From the NCBI RefSeq assembly GCF_901472495.1, contig NZ_LR590469.1, forward strand, positions 1,054,001 through 1,118,000: a stretch of DNA of 64,000 bases. Direction: 5' to 3'. The notes beneath the pieces are model-generated. The model searched no databases and had not been told where the DNA came from. It saw only the letters and a program-made list of their open reading frames with translations. Source of the DNA: Yersinia enterocolitica subsp. enterocolitica. GTDB lineage: Bacteria; Pseudomonadota; Gammaproteobacteria; Enterobacterales; Enterobacteriaceae. Positions 1 through 8,121 of the stretch are shown here, one piece after another (the first letter of the stretch is position 1; each line of letters opens with the position of its first letter). Both the position numbers and the translations under genes were made by a program.

Positions 1-88
1 ATGATAATATTGCACCACGTTATCAAGTCAGTTCACTGGCCGAATTACAAAAATTATTGTTGGCATAATTTAACGCAATTTCATGAAG

Positions 89-170
89 TAAGGGCGATTA
101 ACGATATATTGTCGATACCGCCCTTATTATTTTCTCCATACCCGCCGTTGCGCCGGCCAGTATGGAGAAA
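89..170 (-). terminator. Hairpins downstream of ilvN, probable ilvBN terminator
   Basis: Two inverted repeats follow the ilvN stop on the minus strand. The nearer has 11-bp perfect arms, TTTCTCCATAC (131-141) and its complement (160-170). The farther has arms TAAGGGCG (89-96) and CGCCCTTA (119-126). The short T run expected after the stem is weak, so termination is inferred from position and stem strength. Confidence 0.55.
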
Positions 171-183
171 TGCGAATGCGCTA

Positions 184-489
184 TTACCGCTGATGAGCGA
201 CTAAGTCTTCAACTTGATCAAAAATAGGCATTTCTGAGTCAAAACGGCAAACCTGAAGCACGTCTTCGAGTTTTTCCAGTTGGCTTATCATTTGCTGCAA
301 ACGCTGATCATCTAATACCTGCAACCAAATACGGCTCTCTTCTCCGCCAGCCAGCGGCATACACAATATCCCGTCAACGTTAAAGGCGCGGCGGGCAAAT
401 AAACCACAGATATGGGACATGACCCCAGGGTGGTTGCGCACTGTTAACAATAGCGTGACGCGTGCAGAAGATACGAGTTGACTATTCAT
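184..489 (-). CDS. ilvN: Acetolactate synthase I, small regulatory subunit
   Basis: Regulatory subunit of acetolactate synthase I, the first common step of valine, leucine and isoleucine synthesis; it binds valine and gives feedback inhibition. The protein is one ACT domain (residues about 10-80) with the family core TVRNHPGVMSHICGLFARRA and the DDQRLQQMISQLEKLEDV segment, both very close to E. coli IlvN. I place the start at the ATG at 489 because GGAGG lies 8 nt upstream; a TTG at 504 is the longer alternative. It begins one base after the ilvB stop codon, so the two are translationally coupled. The C-terminal tail is slightly longer than in E. coli. Confidence 0.95.
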   Translation of the reverse strand: MNSQLVSSARVTLLLTVRNHPGVMSHICGLFARRAFNVDGILCMPLAGGEESRIWLQVLDDQRLQQMISQLEKLEDVLQVCRFDSEMPIFDQVEDLVAHQR

Positions 490-490
490 A

Positions 491-2158
491 TTATTCACCT
501 CCAATCATATCGATATTTGCCGCACCCGGCGGCACCATTGGATATACTTTTTCATCTACATCAATCAGAGCATGAATAAGTACTGGGCCAGGGCGATTTA
601 ATGCCTCATGCAATGCGCGATAAGGATCACTGGCGGTATTGAGGTCACAAGTTGAGAAACCAAATCCTTCTGCAATATGAATAAAATTAGTGCGATAAGG
701 GTAGTCTGCGGCAAAAATTCGCTTACCGAAGAACAGGTCTTGTTGCTGATGGACTAACCCGAGTGACTGGTTATTCATCAAAATAATCTTAACGTTAAGT
801 TGCTCTTCCGCAGCCGTCGCCATCTCTTGAATATTCATCATCAGGCTGCCATCACCGGAAAAACACACCACTCTTGCTTGCGGTTTGGCCAGCGCGGCGC
901 CAATTGCCGCGGGCAAACCAAACCCCATCGTGCCTAGCCCACCGGAGGTTAACCACTGGCGGGGGCGATGCAAAGGATAGGCCTGAGCCACCCACATCTG
1001 ATGCTGGCCGACATCGGTGGTAATGATGGTTTCATCATCCAATGCGGCGGCGGCGGCACGAATCAAACCATAGTGGCACAATGGATTTTCGCTGTTGGGC
1101 TGATTGAAGGGGAATTCGCGCTGCATATCGCTAACCTTGCTACGCCATTCACCGCGCGCTTGTGTTTCGATCAAGGGCAGTAAGTCGGTTAACACCTGCT
1201 TGATATCCGCATTCATCGCCAAATGTGGCCGGCGAATTTTACCCAGTTCAGCCGGGTCGATATCAATATGAATGATACTGGCATCAGGGCAGAACTGTTC
1301 GGCTTTTCCGATGGCCCGATCATCAAATCGCGCACCGAGCACAATCAATAAATCCGCTTGTTGCATGATGAAATTGGTGGATCGCGCAGCATGCATACCT
1401 AACATGCCTAATGATAATGGATGGTCAACCGGCATGGTACCTAATGCCATTAATGTCATGGTGGTTGGCAAACCGGCTTGCTCGGCCAGTTGTATAGCTT
1501 GTTCATGAGCCTCAGAACTGACTATTCCGCCGCCGAGATAGAGTACTGGCCGCGCAGCGTTGTTAATCATTTGCGCAACTGTCGCAAGGGCAATGGGGTC
1601 AATCGGGCAAGATTTATCGGCGATCCCTGGCTCAGGCAGGTTATCAAGCTCGATTTCCGCCGTTTGTACATCTTTGGGAATATCAATCCATACCGGGCCG
1701 GGGCGGCCAGATTGTGCAATGCGAAATGCCGCCGGGATGACTCGTGTCAATTCGCTGATATCGCGTACCAGATAATTGTGTTTGGTTATAGGGATCGATA
1801 TGCCGTAGGTATCGACTTCCTGGAATGCGTCCGTACCAATCATTGAGGATGAGACTTGTCCGGTGATGCAAACCAGTGGAATCGAATCGAGCTTGGCATC
1901 GGCGATTGCGGTGACCAAATTGGTAGCGCCAGGGCCACTGGATGCCAAACAGACCGCAGTTTGTCCTGTGGCTCGGGCCATGCCTTGAGCCATAAAGCCT
2001 GCGCCTTGCTCATGCCGCGCCAAAACATGGCGGATAATGCGACTTTGCCCCAGAGCATCATACAGCGGAAGCGCGGCTCCACCTGGAATGCCCGCAACAG
2101 TGGTAATGCCTTGCTGTTCCAGCAAACTAACTATTAATTGGGCGCCTGTATAACGCAT
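491..2158 (-). CDS. ilvB: Acetolactate synthase I, large catalytic subunit
   Basis: ThDP- and FAD-dependent catalytic subunit that condenses two pyruvates to 2-acetolactate, or pyruvate with 2-ketobutyrate, in the cytoplasm. The length of about 555 aa matches the family. Visible are the catalytic Glu50 in ARHEQGAGF, the central cofactor domain (LYLGGG, LGARFDDRAIGK) and the C-terminal ThDP motif GDGSLMMNIQEM followed by ILMNNQSLG. The start chosen is the ATG at 2158, with GAAGGA 7 nt upstream; an in-frame ATG at 2173 has no good ribosome site. It forms an operon with ilvN and is preceded by a Val-rich leader and attenuator, so control by charged tRNA-Val/Leu is expected as in E. coli. Confidence 0.96.
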   Translation of the reverse strand: MRYTGAQLIVSLLEQQGITTVAGIPGGAALPLYDALGQSRIIRHVLARHEQGAGFMAQGMARATGQTAVCLASSGPGATNLVTAIADAKLDSIPLVCITGQVSSSMIGTDAFQEVDTYGISIPITKHNYLVRDISELTRVIPAAFRIAQSGRPGPVWIDIPKDVQTAEIELDNLPEPGIADKSCPIDPIALATVAQMINNAARPVLYLGGGIVSSEAHEQAIQLAEQAGLPTTMTLMALGTMPVDHPLSLGMLGMHAARSTNFIMQQADLLIVLGARFDDRAIGKAEQFCPDASIIHIDIDPAELGKIRRPHLAMNADIKQVLTDLLPLIETQARGEWRSKVSDMQREFPFNQPNSENPLCHYGLIRAAAAALDDETIITTDVGQHQMWVAQAYPLHRPRQWLTSGGLGTMGFGLPAAIGAALAKPQARVVCFSGDGSLMMNIQEMATAAEEQLNVKIILMNNQSLGLVHQQQDLFFGKRIFAADYPYRTNFIHIAEGFGFSTCDLNTASDPYRALHEALNRPGPVLIHALIDVDEKVYPMVPPGAANIDMIGGE

Positions 2159-2201
2159 GGTTATATCCTTCATCAGGGCCGGTAGCTAACAGAGTGGGGC
2201 T

Positions 2202-2238
2202 AAAAAGAAACCCCGCTCGGCTGGCGCCGGCGGGGTTT
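2202..2238 (-). terminator. ilvB attenuator
   Basis: A GC-rich hairpin with 9-bp arms AAACCCCGC (2230-2238) and GCGGGGTTT (2208-2216), followed on the minus strand by TCTTTTT. It lies between the ivbL stop and the ilvB start, where the E. coli ilvB attenuator is found. Stalling in the Val-rich leader would favour an antiterminator; that fold was not worked out here. Confidence 0.85.
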
Positions 2239-2264
2239 GGGAATCTTTCTAGATTCGGTACCCG

Positions 2265-2381
2265 TTACGGCGCGCTGCCGACCACTACCACCACCACGCG
2301 CACGACGACTACCGCGTCAACATGCGCGGCGTTTAGTAGAGCGAAATGAGCAGCAGTGGAATAGTTCACGGGGTATCTCAT
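2265..2381 (-). CDS. ivbL: ilvBN operon leader peptide
   Basis: A short frame of 38 codons ending in AVVVVRVVVVVVGSAP, with ten valines in twelve positions. E. coli IvbL ends almost the same way. Translation of this peptide senses charged valine and leucine tRNA and sets attenuation of ilvBN. The start is uncertain: an ATG at 2381 gives 38 aa, while a GTG at 2369 in the same frame gives 34 aa, nearer the E. coli length of 32, and has GAG about 9 nt before it. The attenuator hairpin starts 26 bases after the stop codon. The identification rests on the Val run and position. Confidence 0.88.
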   Translation of the reverse strand: MRYPVNYSTAAHFALLNAAHVDAVVVVRVVVVVVGSAP

Positions 2382-2384
2382 CAA

Positions 2385-2456
2385 TAAGTGTTGTAAGTGT
2401 AATAAGTCTGGTAAGTGAAATCAGTGTAGTAAGTAAAATAAGTGTAGTAAGCCTTA
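2385..2456. repeat. Eight imperfect 9-bp tandem units upstream of ivbL
   Basis: Read on the plus strand, eight consecutive units of 9 bp share a TAAGTG-type beginning (taagtgttg, taagtgtaa, taagtctgg, taagtgaaa, tcagtgtag, taagtaaaa, taagtgtag, taagcctta). They sit just upstream of the leader peptide start, in the ilvB promoter or 5' leader area. No coding role is apparent: the long plus-strand frame here is the antisense of ivbL and its upstream region. Confidence 0.75.
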
Positions 2457-2643
2457 AGAGATAAACACGCTTTCATAAAAGGTACAAGAGCGGCGAATAG
2501 CCAGAATACAAAAATCGAAGATTGATCACAAAATGATGCAAGGTGATATCAAATGAGTCATTATTTAATTGACTGAAACTACAGGAAATTTACCTCAGAT
2601 AAACACCCTTCCCAGAATTGCACCGGGAAGGGCGAAAAATAGG
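2457..2643. other. Intergenic region between ilvB leader and srfC
   Basis: No gene seen. It should hold the ilvB promoter on the minus strand, but I could not pick a convincing -35/-10 pair. The srfC terminator lies at its left-strand end (2606-2632). Confidence 0.5.
2604..2632 (-). terminator. srfABC terminator
   Basis: Perfect 8-bp inverted repeat CCCTTCCC (2606-2613) and GGGAAGGG (2625-2632), 11 bases downstream of the srfC stop on the minus strand, followed by TGTTTAT. The T run is modest. Confidence 0.65.
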
Positions 2644-5070
2644 TTACGGCACCGCTATCGGCTGGATGGGTTTTAATATGGCCGCTAATTGCGTTTGATG
2701 CTGCTCGCTGATTTCACTGCTGGCGGAATAACCCTCGTTGTGAATAATCATTTCACCTAAACCAACCAACCAATCATAAATATAAAATGCCGTGTTATTG
2801 GTGGGTGTGGGCGCCAATTTGGTCAGCCTTTGCGATGCGCCTACCGGTGATGCGGACGTCGGGATGCGAGCAAAAATCTTATAGCCCCGGTTAATGCGGC
2901 TATCTGGCCGTTGAGTTTCACTGATTTGCAGGAATCCCAGCCAGGCCACGAAATCACCCAACACCGTCAGGGCGCGAGAGACTTGACGATCTGCCTTAGT
3001 ATCGCGATGCAAACTGACTTGCTCATTGTCAGCCAGTATTTTAACCAATTGCCCGGTGACATCTAATCGAATGCTGGCGGTTATTAACTCAGCGACCAGC
3101 AACTCAATAGTCGGTTTGGTGATCCCCAATAACTCAATGAGCGGCCCGTTATCGGGTAACTGCCGCAGGTGATTAACCCAGTAGCGTTGCACATTCGCGG
3201 CGTATTGAGTTTCATCATCCCCACCAAACTGCATAGCAGTTGGCGTCGGTTGTTCTGGTGATAAAGATAAGTCGCTGAACAAGTCAATATCAATGCCAAT
3301 ACTGAATGGATCATGATGAGTGTCACCAGCGGTTATCAGCTCAGCAACCCGGTTTTGCTGTTGCAAATACAAAGCTCGCAACTCGTCCCGCGCAGGTAAT
3401 AATCGCTCCAGCAGCTCACCATGCAGGCCGGTTCGGGTTTGCAGTGCTTTAAGCAATGTTTCTGCGATGCGCTGTTTTTGTTGTGATTCATTGGTGACTG
3501 GCTGATACCAATTGGCCAGCATGTTCTCGGTCAATTCGCGTTGCAGTTCATTAAGCTGCTCGGTGATGCGTTCGGCCTTAATATCACGGCGAATTTCTTG
3601 TGTCAGATAACTCACCATGCGCTCTATGCCGCGAGTATCCAATGCCAGCAGGGTACCCCAACTGCTATCACCGGGCTGACCAACATAACGCTGTACCGCT
3701 TCGTCATGGTTTTTTGCGCCATCAGAAGCAATACGCTGGTCGAAAGGTGTTAGCGCCCAGATAAGGCCAGGATTACGGCGCGAACGCACTTGGGCATTTT
3801 CGCCCTGAGACTGTTTAACCCAATAATCCAGTGACTTACCCGCGGTTTTAACGTCGCTACGGTGACTCACTGCATTGCAGACCAAGAGCATATTGATTTG
3901 TTGCCTCTCCGTATAACGCTCAAGGAGATAGGCGTTTTTTGCCCATGATAACGACGCCGCCAGTGCATAGGACGAATGCGATACCTGCGTTGGCGTATCG
4001 AATTCATCGCCAAAATCGGGAAAATCTAATAACTCCACCGATTCGAATACATTTTCAGTGGCAGACATAGGTAATGGGATCTGCAGTTCTACCGCTAAAA
4101 ATGTCAATTCAGCCAGTGACAACGTCACCGACTTTCCGGCAAGAGTTTCTTTCAAGGGCAGTACTTGAATCTGAGTATCAGCAGGGGTGTACAGGTCATT
4201 GAGTGTGGCGACATTCATGATGCCGTTGGCGGGCAACAACATGTCGTCGACTAACACACTTAGCGGAGCCAGTAATTGTGGTGCGCTATCCAGATGCTGT
4301 AACGTATAGGCAAAATGACGATAAGCATCCGTCAATGGTTGCGATTCAGCCCACAGCAGCGAAAATAGAATAGCCCGATCATCAATACGTAAATAAGGTG
4401 CCAATTCAATGGCGACCGGCCAGAAATGTGCTTCCAATCTCTTTTGGCGCGGTGCGTCATGGCGAACCAGATAATCCCAAAGGCTAATGACATCATCAGG
4501 GGTTATCCCGGCAATCGCGGTCTGTTGCTTGCGCATCGTCAATTGTTGGAGATGATCGGTAATATGTTGCTCACTCAGTGAGTGCTGCACCACGTCTTGC
4601 TGACTATCGTGCAGATACGCTCCCACCACTATTTTGGCCAGCTCAATTTCATTCAGTAGCGAAAGTTGTACTGGATGAGTTTCATGATTGATAGCCACTT
4701 GGTGGCTAAACCGCGTCACCAGACCACTGGCTTGGTAGCCGGGTTTAATTTGCTGCCAAAAGTTAAGTGTCTTTCCCGCCAGGGTGGTTGCCAACTGACC
4801 GTTTTCATCGGCAATCAGCGCTGAAATCAAATGCTGTTTTCCGGCAGGAGATTGCCCAAAAAAGCCAATACTCATTGGCGTTAATGACATTTCAGACAAA
4901 TGGCGAGCCTTATTACGATGGCGACGCAGTTTGACGGTCAGTTGATCAGCTTCAATATCCAAACGAATAGCATGTTGGCGCGTATTGTTAATCCAATCAA
5001 TCGTCTGATCAATGCCTTGGGTAACCTGTTGTAGCTGGCTATTGAGCTGTCGGCTGGTTAATGATTTCAT
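2644..5070 (-). CDS. srfC: SrfC family protein, putative P-loop NTPase
   Basis: Third gene of srfABC, 808 aa, named after the Salmonella SsrB-regulated factor but of unknown function. Near the N terminus GFFGQSPAGKQHL (residues 69-81) resembles a Walker A loop in which Ser/Thr after GK is replaced by Gln. At about 345-352 ELLDFPDFGDE recalls the DxPG switch of dynamin-like GTPases, which would fit a large GTPase; this is my inference. Long charged helical stretches follow (for example ITEQLNELQRELTENML). No signal peptide or membrane segment. Its ATG overlaps the srfB stop by 4 bases (ATGA), so coupling is tight. It could be a cytosolic or inner-membrane-associated partner of SrfA and SrfB. 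Confidence 0.85.
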   Translation of the reverse strand: MKSLTSRQLNSQLQQVTQGIDQTIDWINNTRQHAIRLDIEADQLTVKLRRHRNKARHLSEMSLTPMSIGFFGQSPAGKQHLISALIADENGQLATTLAGKTLNFWQQIKPGYQASGLVTRFSHQVAINHETHPVQLSLLNEIELAKIVVGAYLHDSQQDVVQHSLSEQHITDHLQQLTMRKQQTAIAGITPDDVISLWDYLVRHDAPRQKRLEAHFWPVAIELAPYLRIDDRAILFSLLWAESQPLTDAYRHFAYTLQHLDSAPQLLAPLSVLVDDMLLPANGIMNVATLNDLYTPADTQIQVLPLKETLAGKSVTLSLAELTFLAVELQIPLPMSATENVFESVELLDFPDFGDEFDTPTQVSHSSYALAASLSWAKNAYLLERYTERQQINMLLVCNAVSHRSDVKTAGKSLDYWVKQSQGENAQVRSRRNPGLIWALTPFDQRIASDGAKNHDEAVQRYVGQPGDSSWGTLLALDTRGIERMVSYLTQEIRRDIKAERITEQLNELQRELTENMLANWYQPVTNESQQKQRIAETLLKALQTRTGLHGELLERLLPARDELRALYLQQQNRVAELITAGDTHHDPFSIGIDIDLFSDLSLSPEQPTPTAMQFGGDDETQYAANVQRYWVNHLRQLPDNGPLIELLGITKPTIELLVAELITASIRLDVTGQLVKILADNEQVSLHRDTKADRQVSRALTVLGDFVAWLGFLQISETQRPDSRINRGYKIFARIPTSASPVGASQRLTKLAPTPTNNTAFYIYDWLVGLGEMIIHNEGYSASSEISEQHQTQLAAILKPIQPIAVP

Positions 5071-8000
5071 TTTTTAAATACGCTCCCACTATCAATCCAA
5101 TAATGGGTTGATGCTGAACCATTGCTGGCTAGTGTGTTTAACTTAAGACGCAGATGATGTAGTGGAACACGGCTGCCATCTTGCAGTACCGCATCAGCTA
5201 TCTCAAAACGTTGCGGGCTGTTGTTTTTATCAAAAGCAGTTTTATCAGCGGCCGTTTTATCAAAGACAGTTTTGTCATCACCTTTCGCGAGTTTCAATCT
5301 GACATACAAGGCACCGTCTCCGGCAACTTTACGGGCCAGTTCTTGATCGACAATCGATAAGGTATAGAGCGGGGATGCTGGCCAGCGGTCATTATCAAGC
5401 TGGCGGAACCCCAGACACGACGTGCCTCTGACCTGAAAGCGCGCGTCAGATGGTAGGGTAAAATCCGTACTATCAAGATCGATGTCGCGATAGTAGACAT
5501 TTTCATCGGTCAGGGCATCGTTGCTGCTCAGTATGCCAAGATAGCGGATGGTCGAATAAGGCTGGAAGTCACCGGCTTTGAAGTAAAAGCCGGCTAGCCG
5601 TAAATCGAGTGACAACAAACACAGCATTGCCCCCACCGCAGCCGTGGATTTAGGATTATCTATTCGGCCCTGTTTGTTAAATGGATACCAATCGTTGGTA
5701 TGGTATCCATCCAGCGAAAGAATACGATTATTCGGCAACGGCTGTAAGTGGCGGAATAGGGCCTGAATGCCAGGGAAGCGCGAAGGGCGGCCAGTCAATA
5801 ACAACACATCGCAACTGTAGAGCGACACCACTTCGGATAGCGAACGCAGGTTTTGAGTAATACTCATCCGGTTAGATAAAAACTCGCCGTGCAATTTACT
5901 TAATTTCAATACCAGCGGCACCTGCAAGATATCAAATGCCCCAGCATCGGCGGCCAATTCACGCTGAACTTCGCTGTTAATGTATTCCAACACCTTCGAT
6001 GTTGGCTGTTGCAATAATAGCTCACCAAAGCTGGCGTCGATCTCTGCGTTGGTATCCAGTGGGTCAAAGTTTTCATAAGCTTCCAAAATAGCTCGGCCTA
6101 CTGGCATAAATATCTGTAACGTGGCTTGCTGGCGTAACGCCGATTGCCCATCCATTCGGCCATCATTACCGAACAACTTATCCATCAGTGCATCAGTATT
6201 GGCAATAGCAACTTTCTTAAGCCGAGCCTGTAGGGCTGGCAAAATATAGAGCTGAATAACATCCAGCAAAATGTCGTCACCCGCGACTTTAAACCCCTCG
6301 CGGAACAGTAAACGCGGGCTGATTTTGACATTATTGCCCATACCATCATCCAGCCAGTATTGCGTAATGGCCAGATCCGTGGTGCCGCCACCAATATCAA
6401 TTGAGGCGATTCGTAGGGTTTTCCCTGCGGTTTCTCCCGCTTCAAGTTGCTTGTCTGGCCGTGCCATGCTGGCAAAAAATGCGGCAGTACGTCCACCGAA
6501 GTTAACCTGGGTTTCGTTATACAGATAAACCATCTGACCACAGGTGGCTTCATCCCATTCCATCTGAACTGTCGGAACTAAGACCCGGCTTTTAGCGTGG
6601 TCTTGCTTAGAGACCTGTTTTTGCTCAAAGATAAAGTTATCATCTGCTGGATGCCACCCCATGGATTTCCACACCAGGGCAATAGCTTCATTCATCCGAC
6701 GGCGGAAAATCTCCCGCTCGGGTTTGGGCATGGCTGACGGCAGAGTGAGAATAATGGCCCGCAGCTGGCGCGGGGCGTTGGCATGAGTCATTTTCAAGCG
6801 CTGTGCGGCGCTGTTTATTTGCATCAGCGCCTGTGCCAGTAGCTCCGATAACATAAATGTCATCAATGAGCTACGGCTATAATGTGGCGAAAATACTGGC
6901 AGCCGCTCGTCAACTGGCACGCTGTACAAAGGCTGGCCGTCATCATTCACCAGATGGGTCAGCGGCAATGCGGTGGCTAAGGGTTCATGTATTTGCGCAG
7001 TTTGCGTTTCATTGAAACGCCAGCCTGGGGTATAGGTTTCTTCATCCCACAAATAGCGGCGTGGGCTGGAAATACCGGTAGAACCTTCGGTACCCAACCG
7101 GTGCAGCGCCATACGGCTGGCTTCATTACCAACACGGGTAATCGATGGCCAGACAAAAGCATCATCACGGCCACTTTCTACTGAAAAATTCTGTTTGCCA
7201 AACTTAGCTTGGGCGAACTCAACCCGGCTCTCAAACAACTCATTATAGAGGTGGTGAGGCTCACTCAAATCGCGGATTTGCAATTCATAGGTTTGTTTCA
7301 GACCATGACTTTCGTCGCTACTGTCTTCCACCAAAATACCGCAGGTATGAGAGTTACCGACATCAAGAATAAGGTCGACATTCACTGCGGGTTCTTGCAG
7401 GGTGCTGGTATTGATTTTGATCTCTGGCACACCCACCTGGCTGCCCAGTAACTCCAGCAAATTAAGATAGTGGGCTTGATATTCAAACTCGCGCAGCGAT
7501 GCACTAATATGGCGAGCGGTGCGTTCTTCCTGCTCAGAGGCTTGCTGAATAAAGACTTCGCGTAACCAGCCATCCACCCAGGTCAAATCAAGAAATTCGG
7601 CTAATTCTTCATTATGATACGCCAGCGCGAAACTTAATCCGGTTTTAATATCGTTTTCATTGGGCGCGAGATATTCGTTAGCATGGCCTTCCGCGTAAAC
7701 CTTGGTATCAAAAGCAAGGGTAACCCGTAAGGTATTGCCATCTTGATCAGGGCTATCCAACACTAAAATTTGTACTCTGGCCCAATTATCCGGCCCATTA
7801 GTGAAGTTGCGCGGGGGATTAAAACGCAAGAACGGCAGGGGGAGCCAAATTTTATTCAGCAGCTTAAGTGATTGTTCCAGCGGGAAGCTAAATTCCGGTT
7901 TTACAATCTCAGGGGCCGCGCCCGGTACCATCAGTGAATATTTGCCATTATGTTCATGGTAATTCAGCCGTAATAGCGGGCCATTGGCACTTTTGCGGAC

Positions 8001-8117
8001 AAATTTATTCGGCAATTCGCTATCAAATTCAGGTTTTAATGCGAAGTCCAAAAACTGGATACCACTATTCTGAATCAGCGAAATTTTCTGTTTATAGTCA
8101 GTGATCGTTGCCAGCAT
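5067..8117 (-). CDS. srfB: SrfB family protein, actin/Hsp70-like fold predicted
   Basis: Middle gene of srfABC, 1016 aa, a conserved family without a known biochemical role. Two phosphate-binding style motifs of the actin/Hsp70/sugar-kinase fold are visible: LDVGNSHTCGI (residues 251-261) and SIDIGGGTTDLAI (about 572-584), in the right order and spacing for the two halves of such an ATPase core. This assignment is from motif reading only. No signal peptide. It starts 4 bases after the srfA stop and its own stop overlaps the srfC start, so the three proteins are likely made together. A short run DKTVFDKTAADKTAFDK near the C terminus is a small internal repeat. Confidence 0.87.
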   Translation of the reverse strand: MLATITDYKQKISLIQNSGIQFLDFALKPEFDSELPNKFVRKSANGPLLRLNYHEHNGKYSLMVPGAAPEIVKPEFSFPLEQSLKLLNKIWLPLPFLRFNPPRNFTNGPDNWARVQILVLDSPDQDGNTLRVTLAFDTKVYAEGHANEYLAPNENDIKTGLSFALAYHNEELAEFLDLTWVDGWLREVFIQQASEQEERTARHISASLREFEYQAHYLNLLELLGSQVGVPEIKINTSTLQEPAVNVDLILDVGNSHTCGILVEDSSDESHGLKQTYELQIRDLSEPHHLYNELFESRVEFAQAKFGKQNFSVESGRDDAFVWPSITRVGNEASRMALHRLGTEGSTGISSPRRYLWDEETYTPGWRFNETQTAQIHEPLATALPLTHLVNDDGQPLYSVPVDERLPVFSPHYSRSSLMTFMLSELLAQALMQINSAAQRLKMTHANAPRQLRAIILTLPSAMPKPEREIFRRRMNEAIALVWKSMGWHPADDNFIFEQKQVSKQDHAKSRVLVPTVQMEWDEATCGQMVYLYNETQVNFGGRTAAFFASMARPDKQLEAGETAGKTLRIASIDIGGGTTDLAITQYWLDDGMGNNVKISPRLLFREGFKVAGDDILLDVIQLYILPALQARLKKVAIANTDALMDKLFGNDGRMDGQSALRQQATLQIFMPVGRAILEAYENFDPLDTNAEIDASFGELLLQQPTSKVLEYINSEVQRELAADAGAFDILQVPLVLKLSKLHGEFLSNRMSITQNLRSLSEVVSLYSCDVLLLTGRPSRFPGIQALFRHLQPLPNNRILSLDGYHTNDWYPFNKQGRIDNPKSTAAVGAMLCLLSLDLRLAGFYFKAGDFQPYSTIRYLGILSSNDALTDENVYYRDIDLDSTDFTLPSDARFQVRGTSCLGFRQLDNDRWPASPLYTLSIVDQELARKVAGDGALYVRLKLAKGDDKTVFDKTAADKTAFDKNNSPQRFEIADAVLQDGSRVPLHHLRLKLNTLASNGSASTHYWIDSGSVFKK

Positions 8118-8121
8118 AATA

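Noticed and set aside
2237..2464. Plus-strand frame with VVSVISLVSEISVVS repeats
   Set aside because: It is the antisense of ivbL and the 9-bp repeat; the periodic residues come from DNA periodicity.
2606..2632. KOPS-like octamers GGGAAGGG and CCCTTCCC
   Set aside because: They are the two arms of the srfC terminator and point both ways, so they carry no polarity.
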